Shown here: piece by piece, positions 15,866 through 23,898 of the stretch
How positions within the stretch are numbered: position 1 is the stretch's first letter
Layout of the letters: every line of letters starts with the position of its first letter
Assembly: GCF_031458135.1 (NCBI RefSeq)
Contig: NZ_JAVDXW010000001.1
Span: forward strand, 4,836,001 to 4,900,000
Reading direction: 5' to 3'
Length of the DNA: 64,000 nt
Source: Haloactinomyces albus
Lineage (GTDB): Bacteria; Actinomycetota; Actinomycetes; Mycobacteriales; Pseudonocardiaceae
Translations under genes and position numbers: made by a program
The notes under the pieces: generated by a model
What the model was told of the DNA's origin: nothing
Databases searched by the model: none
Seen by the model: the letters and a program-made list of their open reading frames with translations, nothing else

Positions 15866-18001
15866 TCAGGGGATGATGAGTCCGGCCGAGCGGGCCCACT
15901 GGTATTTGGCGCCGAGGATGGCGACCGGTTTTTCGGTGGTGTAGGGGAAAGCCACGATTCCGTGCTCGAAGAGATGGTCGCTGGCCTTTTCGACCTCGGT
16001 GTCTCCGGCGAGGGAGGCGACGATGGGCTTGTCGATGCCTGCGGCACGGGCTTCTTCCGCGGCGCGGACGGTGAGTTCGGCGAAGACCATGGGCGGGGTG
16101 ACGATGGTGTGCCAGTAGCCCAGGATCACCGCGTGGATGCGCGGGTCTCGCAGGGCGAGCTTGATCGTTGCCTCGTAGGTACTGGGCGGCTCGCCGCCGG
16201 TGATGTCGATGGGATTGCCCGCGGCGCCGAACGGCGGAATGTGCTCCCGGAAGGCCTGGTCGAGATCCGGCGGGATGTGCATGAGATCGAGGTCGTTGGC
16301 CACGCAGGCATCGGAGAGCAGTACCCCGGAGCCGCCCGCACCGGTGATGATGACGACGTTTTCGCCTTGAGGGGTGGGCAGGGTGGGCAGGCCTCGGGCG
16401 TAGTCCAGCATCTCGTTGAGACCCGGGGCCCGAACCACGCCGGACTGGCGCAGGATGTCGTCGTAGACCTTGTCGTTGCCCGCCAGTGCGCCGGTGTGGG
16501 AGCTCGCGGCGCGGGCGCCCATCTCGGTCCTGCCCGCCTTGAGGACGACGACGGGTTTCTTGCGGGTCATCCTGCGGGCGGTCTCGACGAAGGAACGCCC
16601 GTCCTTGAGGTCTTCGAGGTGCATGGCCACGCAGTTGGTGTTGTCGTCCTGCTCGAAGAAGGTCAGCAGGTCGTCTTCATCGACATCGGACTTGTTGCCG
16701 AGGCCGACGATGGCCGAGACTCCCATCTTGGTGGTGCGGCTGTAGCCGAGGATGGCCATGCCGATACCGCCGCTTTGCGAGGTCAGCGCCACGCCCCCGC
16801 GCACGTCGTAGGGGGTGCAGAAGGTGGCGCAGAGGTCCTTCGGGGTGTAGTAGTAGCCGTAGATGTTCGGGCCGAGCAGCCGAATGTCGTACTGTCGGGC
16901 GATGTCGACGACCTGCTGCTGCAGCTCGTCGTTGCCGGTCTCGGCGAAGCCGGAGGGAATGAGCACTGCGGCGGGAATTTCCTTGCGGCCGCACTCCTCC
17001 AGCGCGGAGGGGACGAGCTTGGCCGGGACCGTGAAGACGGCCACGTCGACGTTTCCGGGAACCTCGGCGATGCCGGCATAGGCCGTGCGGCCGAGAACCT
17101 CGTCGGCCTTCGGGTTGATCGGATAGATATCGCCGGAATACCCACCGTTGATGAGGTTCTTCATGACCGAGTTGCCGATCTTGCCCTCTTCGGAGGACGC
17201 GCCGATCACCGCGACGCTGTCGGGTTTCATCAGCCGGTTCATGGTCCGCAGGATCTCCTCCTGGGAACGCTGTTCCGGTTGAGTGACCTCACCGGTTTCG
17301 ACGAGCACCCGCACATCCGCGGCCGTGGCACCGTCGGAGCCGGCAAAGACCGGATTGAGGTCGAACTCGCGGATCTCGGGGAAATCGGTGACCAGGTCGG
17401 ACAGCCGGCGGACCACGTCGGCCAGCGCGTCGGTATCGGCGGCTTCGGCACCGCGTGCCCCGCGGAGCACATCCGCGGCGGCGATGTCGTCGAGCATCGC
17501 CCGCGCGTCGGTGGCTTGCACCGGGGCGAGCCGGAAGGTGACGTCCTGGAGGACCTCGACGAGGACGCCGCCCAGACCGAAGGCCACCACCTTGCCGAAG
17601 GTCGGGTCGGTGGTCGCACCGATGATCACCTCGTGCCCACTGGTGACCATCTGCTGCACCTGGATGCCGTGGATGGTGGCGTCGGGATCGTGGGACCGGG
17701 CGTTGGCCAGGATTTCCCCGTAGGCCGAGCGCACCGCCTGCTCACCGACGACATCGACAACCACGCAACCGGCGTCGGTCTTGTGCAGGATCTGCGGCGA
17801 CACGATCTTCATCGCGACCGCGGTACCGATCTTGCCTGCGATGTCCACGGCCTCCTCGGCCGTGTTGGCGAGGCCTTCGCCTGCGATGGGGATGCCGTAG
17901 GCATCGCACAGGAGTTTTCCTTCGGGGGAGGTCAGCGCCTCGCGTCCCTCGGCCCGCGCCTTGTCGAGGATCTCGCGTACGCTTGTGCTGTCGTAGGCCA
18001 T
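15866..18001 (-). CDS. NDP-forming acyl-CoA synthetase (acetate-CoA ligase family)
   Basis: This 711-residue protein fuses an N-terminal ATP-grasp domain (about 1-235; QILHKTDAGCVVVDV, GLGGVLVEVL) to a CoA-binding domain (from about 245, DSVAVIGASSEEGKIGNS) and succinyl-CoA-synthetase-like flavodoxin domains. The phosphohistidine motif is ASSHTGALAG. The family interconverts acyl-CoA plus ADP and phosphate with free acid plus ATP. Its start lies 1 nt after the frc stop, indicating translational coupling. In this setting it could prime oxalate as oxalyl-CoA or recover ATP from a CoA thioester such as formyl-CoA; the acid used is not determined. Confidence 0.85.
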   Translation of the reverse strand: MAYDSTSVREILDKARAEGREALTSPEGKLLCDAYGIPIAGEGLANTAEEAVDIAGKIGTAVAMKIVSPQILHKTDAGCVVVDVVGEQAVRSAYGEILANARSHDPDATIHGIQVQQMVTSGHEVIIGATTDPTFGKVVAFGLGGVLVEVLQDVTFRLAPVQATDARAMLDDIAAADVLRGARGAEAADTDALADVVRRLSDLVTDFPEIREFDLNPVFAGSDGATAADVRVLVETGEVTQPEQRSQEEILRTMNRLMKPDSVAVIGASSEEGKIGNSVMKNLINGGYSGDIYPINPKADEVLGRTAYAGIAEVPGNVDVAVFTVPAKLVPSALEECGRKEIPAAVLIPSGFAETGNDELQQQVVDIARQYDIRLLGPNIYGYYYTPKDLCATFCTPYDVRGGVALTSQSGGIGMAILGYSRTTKMGVSAIVGLGNKSDVDEDDLLTFFEQDDNTNCVAMHLEDLKDGRSFVETARRMTRKKPVVVLKAGRTEMGARAASSHTGALAGNDKVYDDILRQSGVVRAPGLNEMLDYARGLPTLPTPQGENVVIITGAGGSGVLLSDACVANDLDLMHIPPDLDQAFREHIPPFGAAGNPIDITGGEPPSTYEATIKLALRDPRIHAVILGYWHTIVTPPMVFAELTVRAAEEARAAGIDKPIVASLAGDTEVEKASDHLFEHGIVAFPYTTEKPVAILGAKYQWARSAGLIIP

Positions 18002-18002
18002 G

Positions 18003-19232
18003 TCAGATCACCCCGTTCGCTTTGAGCTCGGCGAGCTCGGATTCCTCGAGTCCCAGCCGGTGGAGGTAGACGTCCTCGTTGTGCTCGCCCAGCAGCGGCG
18101 AACGTTCGACCTGCACCGGTGAGTCGGACAGCTTGATCGGGCACCCCACGGTTTTGAATTCGCCGCGCTCGGGGTGGTCCACGGACACGATCATGTCGTT
18201 GTCCGCCAGCGAGGAATCCTCGATCAGTTCCTGGGTGGACAGAATCGGGCCACACGGAATGTTGTGGGCGTTGAGCTGAGCCAGCACGTCCCACTTGTCG
18301 TGGTTGATCGTCCATTCCTCGATCATGTGGAACATCTTGTCCAGTTTGGGCAGCCGTGCTTGCGGCGTGTTCCACTCGGGATCGTCGGCGAGTTCGGGTC
18401 GGCCGATCAGATTCGCGATAGGAGCCCAGCCTGCGGGTTGGACGATGACATAGATGTAGTCGTTGGGACCGCCCGGTTTGCACCGCACTGCCCAGCCCGG
18501 CTGCCCGCCACCGGAGGCATTGCCCGAGCGCGGCACCTCCTCGCCGAACTCGTCGTTCGGATACTCGCGCAGTGGGCCACGGGTGAGCCGTTGCTGATCG
18601 CGGAGCTTGACCCGGCAGAGGTTGAGCACCGCGTGCTGCATCGCCACCGACACCCGCTGGCCGTGCCCGCTGCGTTCCCGCTGGAACAGCGCGGCGAGGA
18701 TGCCTGCCACGGTGTGGATGCCGGTGCCCGAGTCACCGATTTGGGCACCGGTCGCCGTCGGGGGGCCGTCCTCGAACCCGGTCGTGCTCATGGAACCGCC
18801 CATGGCCTGGGCGACGACCTCGTAGGCCTTGTAATGCGTGTAGGGACCCTCACCGAATCCCTTGATCGAGGCGTAGATGAGTCGCGGGTTGAGTTCCCGG
18901 AGCTTGTCCCAGGTGAATCCCATGCGGTCCACGGCGCCGGGCCCGAAGTTCTCCGCGAGCACATCGGAATTCCGAACGAGCTCGGCGAAGACTTCCTTGC
19001 CCCGATCGCTTTTCATGTTGAGCGTGATGCTCTGCTTGTTGCAGTTGAGCATCGTGAAATAGAGGCTGTCGCCGTTGTCGACGTCGTTGAGTTGAGTACG
19101 GGTGATGTCGCCGTGTGGTGCTTCCAGTTTGATGACTTCGGCGCCCAGCCAGGCCAGAATCTGCGTCGCGGACGGGCCCGATTGAACATGGGTCATGTCG
19201 AGCACGCGGACACCTTCCAGTGCCTTGGTCAT
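18003..19232 (-). CDS. frc: Formyl-CoA transferase (class III CoA-transferase)
   Basis: The 409-residue protein is a CaiB/BaiF family CoA-transferase very close to the Oxalobacter Frc pattern. It has Gln17 in THVQSGP, the catalytic aspartate Asp167 in GAQIGDSGTGIH (Asp169 in O. formigenes), the glycine loop ASGGGQPGW, and NIPCGPILSTQEL near the C-terminus. It transfers CoA from formyl-CoA (or possibly succinyl-CoA) to oxalate, giving oxalyl-CoA in the cytoplasm. It follows the ThDP enzyme gene by about 100 bp and is coupled to the acyl-CoA synthetase gene. AAGGG precedes the ATG at 19232. Confidence 0.9.
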   Translation of the reverse strand: MTKALEGVRVLDMTHVQSGPSATQILAWLGAEVIKLEAPHGDITRTQLNDVDNGDSLYFTMLNCNKQSITLNMKSDRGKEVFAELVRNSDVLAENFGPGAVDRMGFTWDKLRELNPRLIYASIKGFGEGPYTHYKAYEVVAQAMGGSMSTTGFEDGPPTATGAQIGDSGTGIHTVAGILAALFQRERSGHGQRVSVAMQHAVLNLCRVKLRDQQRLTRGPLREYPNDEFGEEVPRSGNASGGGQPGWAVRCKPGGPNDYIYVIVQPAGWAPIANLIGRPELADDPEWNTPQARLPKLDKMFHMIEEWTINHDKWDVLAQLNAHNIPCGPILSTQELIEDSSLADNDMIVSVDHPERGEFKTVGCPIKLSDSPVQVERSPLLGEHNEDVYLHRLGLEESELAELKANGVI

Positions 19233-19335
19233 GTGCCCTTCCCCTTTCCGGATTTTCGAACATGCGCGTCGAGAAATGCACGGCGCGCCGGAATTGATAC
19301 TCGAAAGAGCCGAATTCGCCGTATCGCGATCGTGA

Positions 19336-21072
19336 TCACTTGTACATCGTCTGGTTCATGGTTCCCGGCGCGTAAACTTCCGGATCGACCCAGACATTGA
19401 TCAGTGAGGGCTTGCCCGATTCCCGTGCGCGCTGCAGGGCCGGCGCGATCTCGGCCGGGTCGTGGACCGCCTCGCCGTACCCGCCGAGCATCCGGGCGAA
19501 CTTGTCGTACTCGACGTGGCCGAGGGTGTTGCCGACCCGGCCGCGGTCCGCGCCGTACTTCTCGATCTGGCCGTACCGGATCTGGTTCATCGACGAGTTG
19601 TTGCCCACGATCCCGATGAACGGCAGGTTGAAACGCACCAGCGTCTCGAAGTCCCACCCGGTGAGGCTCAGCGCACCGTCCCCGAACAGGCAGACCACTT
19701 CCTTGTTGGGGAAGGCGTGCTTGGCGGCCATGATGAACGGGACGCCGACGCCCAAGGTGCCCAGTGGTCCCGGGTCCAGCCAGTGGCCGGGTGCCTTGGG
19801 CTGAACGACCTGGCCGGAGAAGGTGACGATGTCGCCGCCGTCGCCGATGTAGATCGAGTCCTCGGTGAGGAACTCGTTGATTTCGTGGACGAGGCGATAC
19901 GGATCGATGGGGGAGGCATCGGAGAGCTGTCGGGGGAGCCGCTTGTTGTAGGCGGTCGTTTCGACCTCGCGCAGTTCCCGCAGCCATTCCTTGCGGCCCG
20001 CGGAGCCGTTGTCGATCCGGCCGGAGCACGCGTCGGCGACGGCGGACAGCACCGCGTCGGCATCTCCGACGATGCCCAGGTCGACGTCGCGGTTCTTGCC
20101 GACGGTCCGGTAGTCGAGGTCGATCTGCACCACCGTGGCTTCGCTGGTCAGGCGCTTGCCGTAGCCCATCCGGAAGTCGAATGGAGTACCGACGATGATG
20201 ATGAGGTCGGCATTGTTGAAGGCGTGCCGCCGGGCGAGCTGGTAGTGCAGCGGATCGTCGGGCTCCAGAGTGCCGCGCCCGGCGCCGTTCATGAAGGCGG
20301 GGACGTCGAGTTCCCGGACCAGCTTGATCGCGGAGTCGGTGGCCCGGCAGGTCCACACCTGGTTGCCCAGCAGGATGCACGGCCTCTCCGAGGCGAGCAA
20401 CAGCTCGGCGAGCCGCTCGATCGCCTGCGGATCACCCGCGGAACGGGTGGAAGCACGGTAGTGCCCGGATTCGGGAACGCGCGCTGTCTCGACGGGGACC
20501 CGAGCATCGAGCACATCCCGGGGGATTTCCAAAAAGGACGGCCCCGGGGCGCCGTGGTGGGCTTCCCGGAAGGCCATCGACACCAGGTCCGCGGCCCGTT
20601 CGGTGTGCGGCACCGTCGCGGCGAACTTGGTGATCGGGCTCATCATGTCCACATGCGGCAGGTCCTGTAGCGAACCCATTTTGTGCTGCGACAACGCACC
20701 CTGGCCGCCGATGAGCAGCATCGGGCTCTCCGCGCGGAAGGCGTTGGCCACACCGGTGACCGCATCGGTGGTTCCGGGGCCTGCGGTGACCACAGCGCAT
20801 CCGGGCTTGCCGGTGATCCGGGCGTATCCGTCGGCAGCGTGGGCGGCCACCTGCTCGTGCCGTACGTCGATGACCGAGATCCCCTCATCGACGCATCCGT
20901 CGTAGATGTCGATGATATGTCCTCCGCAGAGGGTGAAGATCGTGTCGACTCCCTCGGCTTTGAGGGCTTTCGCCACCAGGTGGCCGCCGGAGATCTGCTC
21001 GGGGTCACGAGCTTGTTCGGCCGCGTGAAGCGGTGTGACGCTTTCGGACGTGGTTTGGGTGGTTTGCGCCAT
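19336..21072 (-). CDS. ThDP-dependent enzyme in the oxalyl-CoA decarboxylase position
   Basis: This 578-residue protein has the three-domain ThDP fold: catalytic Glu73 in RHEQVAAHAADGYAR, a central DHS-like domain, and the GDG...NN cofactor motif (FGDGALSLTG to VGNN). By eye it is closer to the acetolactate-synthase-like / 2-hydroxyacyl-CoA lyase branch than to classical Oxalobacter or E. coli Oxc. Next to frc, the expected role is cleavage of oxalyl-CoA to formyl-CoA and CO2, but cleavage of another 2-hydroxyacyl-CoA to formyl-CoA is an alternative. An unusual arm, NNSSMNQIRYGQIEKYG, follows the NN motif. It is the first gene of the frc block; operator site 6 lies 139 nt upstream. Confidence 0.8.
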   Translation of the reverse strand: MAQTTQTTSESVTPLHAAEQARDPEQISGGHLVAKALKAEGVDTIFTLCGGHIIDIYDGCVDEGISVIDVRHEQVAAHAADGYARITGKPGCAVVTAGPGTTDAVTGVANAFRAESPMLLIGGQGALSQHKMGSLQDLPHVDMMSPITKFAATVPHTERAADLVSMAFREAHHGAPGPSFLEIPRDVLDARVPVETARVPESGHYRASTRSAGDPQAIERLAELLLASERPCILLGNQVWTCRATDSAIKLVRELDVPAFMNGAGRGTLEPDDPLHYQLARRHAFNNADLIIIVGTPFDFRMGYGKRLTSEATVVQIDLDYRTVGKNRDVDLGIVGDADAVLSAVADACSGRIDNGSAGRKEWLRELREVETTAYNKRLPRQLSDASPIDPYRLVHEINEFLTEDSIYIGDGGDIVTFSGQVVQPKAPGHWLDPGPLGTLGVGVPFIMAAKHAFPNKEVVCLFGDGALSLTGWDFETLVRFNLPFIGIVGNNSSMNQIRYGQIEKYGADRGRVGNTLGHVEYDKFARMLGGYGEAVHDPAEIAPALQRARESGKPSLINVWVDPEVYAPGTMNQTMYK

Positions 21073-21211
21073 TTTTGCGTCCTCATCTCCTTACGTCGCG
21101 CACGGACAACTCGACGTGGCAGGGCCGTGAGCTGCCCCGAGGGGTGGAACTCGCCGTCGGTGTTTCCGGCGTTTCGGTGCCTCGCGGGTGGCGCGAACTC
21201 GGACCGGCTCC

Positions 21212-21227
21212 ATACTGAATACCGTAT
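21212..21227 (-). promoter_or_regulatory. Operator site 6 of the ATACTGTATAC regulon
   Basis: ATACTGAATACCGTAT lies within the longer inverted repeat CTCCATAC...GTATGGAG. It is in the promoter region of the ThDP enzyme-frc-synthetase operon, 139 nt before its first start. A further half-site-like TATGCATA lies at about 21234. Confidence 0.7.
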
Positions 21228-21371
21228 GGAGCTATGCATACTCCTGCGGATCGGGTCCTGTCCAGAGGTGAACACAGCGTCTTTGCCGAAAGAACGAAAA
21301 GTGCCTGGTGAGAGGGCTGGATCAGTCGTTTCGCTCGGCTCAGCCGGAACTCGGTTCAACCGGAACGGGCA

Positions 21372-22577
21372 TCAAAGCGCTCCCCGGGGAACGCCGGGAA
21401 GGTCGAGAACTTCCACGGGAGCGCCGGTCCACTGGGGCGGTACCACTGCCAGCACGTCGGCGAGCGCCGCACCCCAGAGCAATCCCGGCTTGTCCCGCCC
21501 CACGGCAACGAGGTGGTTGCCGGCATCGCGTGCGGTGATCACTCGCGTGTCCCGAGCGTGCGCCGTGACCTCGCCGCTCAACGGTAGGCGCCGCAGGGAT
21601 GGCTGTTGCCGCCCGGACAGGGCATCGAGGACGGGAGTCAACAACGTCAGTGCCGCGACCAGGGCGGCATAGGGATTGCCCGGCAGACCCACGACGGGAC
21701 GGCCTTCCGGTAGGCGGGCGAGCAGTTGGGGATGCCCGGGGCGGCATGCCACCCCATCGACGAGCATCTCCGCGCCCGCGTCATGAAGCACCGCGCGCAG
21801 ATGATCCGCGGGACCTGCCGACGAGGCGCCGCACACGACCAGTGCATCGGAATTCCCGGCGTCGGCGCTTCGGGCGGCGGAGACGAGCCCGCCTGCCAGT
21901 TTCTCGGCGGTGTCGCCGAGATGGTCGTATCCGGTGAGGATTCCTCCGGCGTGCTCGATGATGCCGGTGAGCATGGGGCCGATCGCATCGCGCACTTCGC
22001 CGTGCCGGGGCAGGCCGGTGGTGATCAGTTCGTCGCCGGTGACGAGTACGGACACGCGTGGTTTCGGATGCACCGGCAGCGTGTCGTGGCCGAGCCCGGC
22101 CACGAGTCCTTGTGCTGCCGGTGTCACTCTGCTGCCTGCCATGAGCACGGACGTGCCTTCCGCGCACTCCTCGCCTCGGCGCCGGATGTGCTGCCCCGGC
22201 GCTACCGGGCCGGTCACGGTGTCACCCACCCGTTCAGCACGCTCGTGTGGGAGCACGCCGCTCGCCCCCGCAGGTACCGGGGCTCCGGTGGCGATCTCCA
22301 CGGCGGTGCCCTCGGTCAAAGCGGGTGCGTTGGCCGTGCGGTCGGCGAGTACGCAGCCCACCACCGTCCACGGAGGCTCTCCGGAAACCGCATAGCCGTC
22401 CATGGCGGCGGTGTCGAAGGCGGGAACGGGGATCAGGGCGGAGATGTCGCGAGCCAGCGTGCATCCCCGTGCCGCATCGAGAGCGACATGGGTGAGCGGG
22501 AGTGGGGCGGCGATGTGGGCCGCGGTCCGGTGGGCGATGTGCCAGGGCCGGTCCTGTTCCAGGGGTGAGCTGATCAT
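21372..22577 (-). CDS. moeA: Molybdopterin molybdenumtransferase MoeA
   Basis: The 401-residue protein follows MoeA order: AAMDGYAV in domain I, EIATGAPVPAGA, then domain III with VLVTGDELI and CGASSAG, the GLPGNPYAAL motif, and a C-terminal beta domain. MoeA inserts molybdate into adenylylated molybdopterin. ATG 22577 is chosen at the onset of homology with GGAG 9 nt upstream; the extra in-frame residues upstream are unlike MoeA. Its position next to a regulon operator shared with the PanE-like gene suggests it is co-induced with the formate dehydrogenase. In the CGASS motif the more usual threonine or glycine is replaced, a minor variation. Confidence 0.85.
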   Translation of the reverse strand: MISSPLEQDRPWHIAHRTAAHIAAPLPLTHVALDAARGCTLARDISALIPVPAFDTAAMDGYAVSGEPPWTVVGCVLADRTANAPALTEGTAVEIATGAPVPAGASGVLPHERAERVGDTVTGPVAPGQHIRRRGEECAEGTSVLMAGSRVTPAAQGLVAGLGHDTLPVHPKPRVSVLVTGDELITTGLPRHGEVRDAIGPMLTGIIEHAGGILTGYDHLGDTAEKLAGGLVSAARSADAGNSDALVVCGASSAGPADHLRAVLHDAGAEMLVDGVACRPGHPQLLARLPEGRPVVGLPGNPYAALVAALTLLTPVLDALSGRQQPSLRRLPLSGEVTAHARDTRVITARDAGNHLVAVGRDKPGLLWGAALADVLAVVPPQWTGAPVEVLDLPGVPRGAL

Positions 22578-22713
22578 CGCAGTGGTCTCCGTGGCGGGGC
22601 AGTGGATCCTTTCGAGCGTAACGGTCGCCGGTAAATCCACAGTGGACGAAGATGGGGTGTCTGCGAGTATCGTGCACGGGATTGCGCGCAGAGGCACTTC
22701 CCTGCAAGCTTAC

Positions 22714-22729
22714 ATACTGTATACTGAAT
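22714..22729. promoter_or_regulatory. Operator site 7 between moeA and the PanE-like gene
   Basis: ATACTGTATACTGAAT matches the consensus in its left half and partly in the right. It lies between divergent genes, 43 nt before the PanE-like GTG and about 136 nt before moeA, so one site may control both directions. Confidence 0.65.
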
Positions 22730-22772
22730 GCTATTGATGTATCCGTCGAACCTGGGGAGAGCGGAGTTCGAT

Positions 22773-23786
22773 GTGCGAGTCGCTGTTCTTGGTGCGGGCG
22801 CCATCGGTGCGTATGTCGGCGCCAGCCTGCACCGCGCCGGTGCCGAGGTTCACCTCATTGCCCGAGGTCCCCATTTGGAAGCGCTGCGCCGTAACGGGGT
22901 GCAGGTACTGAGTCCGCGAGGTGATTTCAGTGTGCGTCCCCACGCCACCGACGATCCGACGGAAGTGGGGCCGGTGGACCATATTTTCCTCGGTCTGAAA
23001 GCCAACTCCTACGCTGCCGCGGGGTCGATGATCCGCCCGTTGCTGCACGAGAAAACGACGATCATCGCGGCGCAGAACGGCATACCGTGGTGGTATTTCC
23101 ACGGTCTTGCGGGTGCGCACGAAGATCACTGCATCCAGAGCGTCGATCCGGGTGGTGCCGTGACCGAGGCCCTGTCCCTGCATCGCGCCATCGGCTGCGT
23201 CGTCTATGCGGCCACCGAACTCGAAGCGCCCGGAGTGGTGCGACATCTCGAAGGAACCCGGTTCTCCATCGGCGAGCCGGATGGCAGCCTGTCCGAACGG
23301 TGTCGGGAGTTCAGCGACGCGATGGTGGCAGGTGGTCTCAAGTGTCCGGTGGAATCGGATCTGCGTCCGGAGATCTGGATCAAGTTGATGGGAAACATCG
23401 CGTTCAATCCGATCAGCGCACTCACTCGGGCCACGCTGGCGGGCATGTGTCGGCATCGGGATGTTCGAGAGCTCGTCACCACGATGATGCGCGAAACTCT
23501 CGAGGTCGCCGCCGGACTGGGATGCCACCCGGACATCGCCATCGAGCGTCGGATGGCAGGCGCCGAGCGCACCGGTGAACACAAGACCTCAACGCTGCAG
23601 GACCTGGAAAAAGGCAAACCCCTGGAGTTGGATGTGCTGCTCGCCGCGGTCGTGGAGCTGGCCGATTTGGCTGGTGTCGCGGCACCGACATTGCGTACGA
23701 TCAACGCACTTGCGGACCTACTCAACCAACAAATCGAGGACGCGGCATCCGGGGCACCTTCGGTGGCCGCGGCGCCGGCATCCTGA
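22773..23786 (+). CDS. Ketopantoate reductase (PanE/ApbA) family protein; possible oxalyl-CoA reductase
   Basis: The 337-residue protein has the N-terminal Rossmann motif VRVAVLGAGAIGAYVGASL and the C-terminal helical PanE domain with EIWIKLMGNIAFNPISALT and a conserved lysine. The GTG at 22773 puts the Rossmann motif at the very start; an upstream ATG lies inside the operator and is unlikely. In Methylobacterium extorquens a PanE paralogue (PanE2) reduces oxalyl-CoA to glyoxylate. The company of frc and a formate dehydrogenase makes that role likely here rather than pantothenate synthesis, but this is inferred. It is followed after 112 bp by formate dehydrogenase subunit genes and probably cotranscribed with them. 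Confidence 0.75.
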   Translation: MRVAVLGAGAIGAYVGASLHRAGAEVHLIARGPHLEALRRNGVQVLSPRGDFSVRPHATDDPTEVGPVDHIFLGLKANSYAAAGSMIRPLLHEKTTIIAAQNGIPWWYFHGLAGAHEDHCIQSVDPGGAVTEALSLHRAIGCVVYAATELEAPGVVRHLEGTRFSIGEPDGSLSERCREFSDAMVAGGLKCPVESDLRPEIWIKLMGNIAFNPISALTRATLAGMCRHRDVRELVTTMMRETLEVAAGLGCHPDIAIERRMAGAERTGEHKTSTLQDLEKGKPLELDVLLAAVVELADLAGVAAPTLRTINALADLLNQQIEDAASGAPSVAAAPAS

Positions 23787-23898
23787 CCTGCCTGTTTCGC
23801 TTTGGTCGCCACACACCGACGCTGGTTTTGGCATCGCCCGGCTGACGATTTCACCCACCGGGTGAGGATCGGCGTCCGATCGCAGATGAGGAGCTGCC

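Noticed and set aside
21231-21245. Additional full operator at TATGCATACTCC next to site 6
   Set aside because: Only a half-site is present; it was kept as a note to site 6 rather than a separate element.
22728-22772. Upstream ATG as the start of the PanE-like protein
   Set aside because: The ATG is inside the operator, and the Rossmann motif begins directly at the GTG at 22773, which has GGAG upstream.
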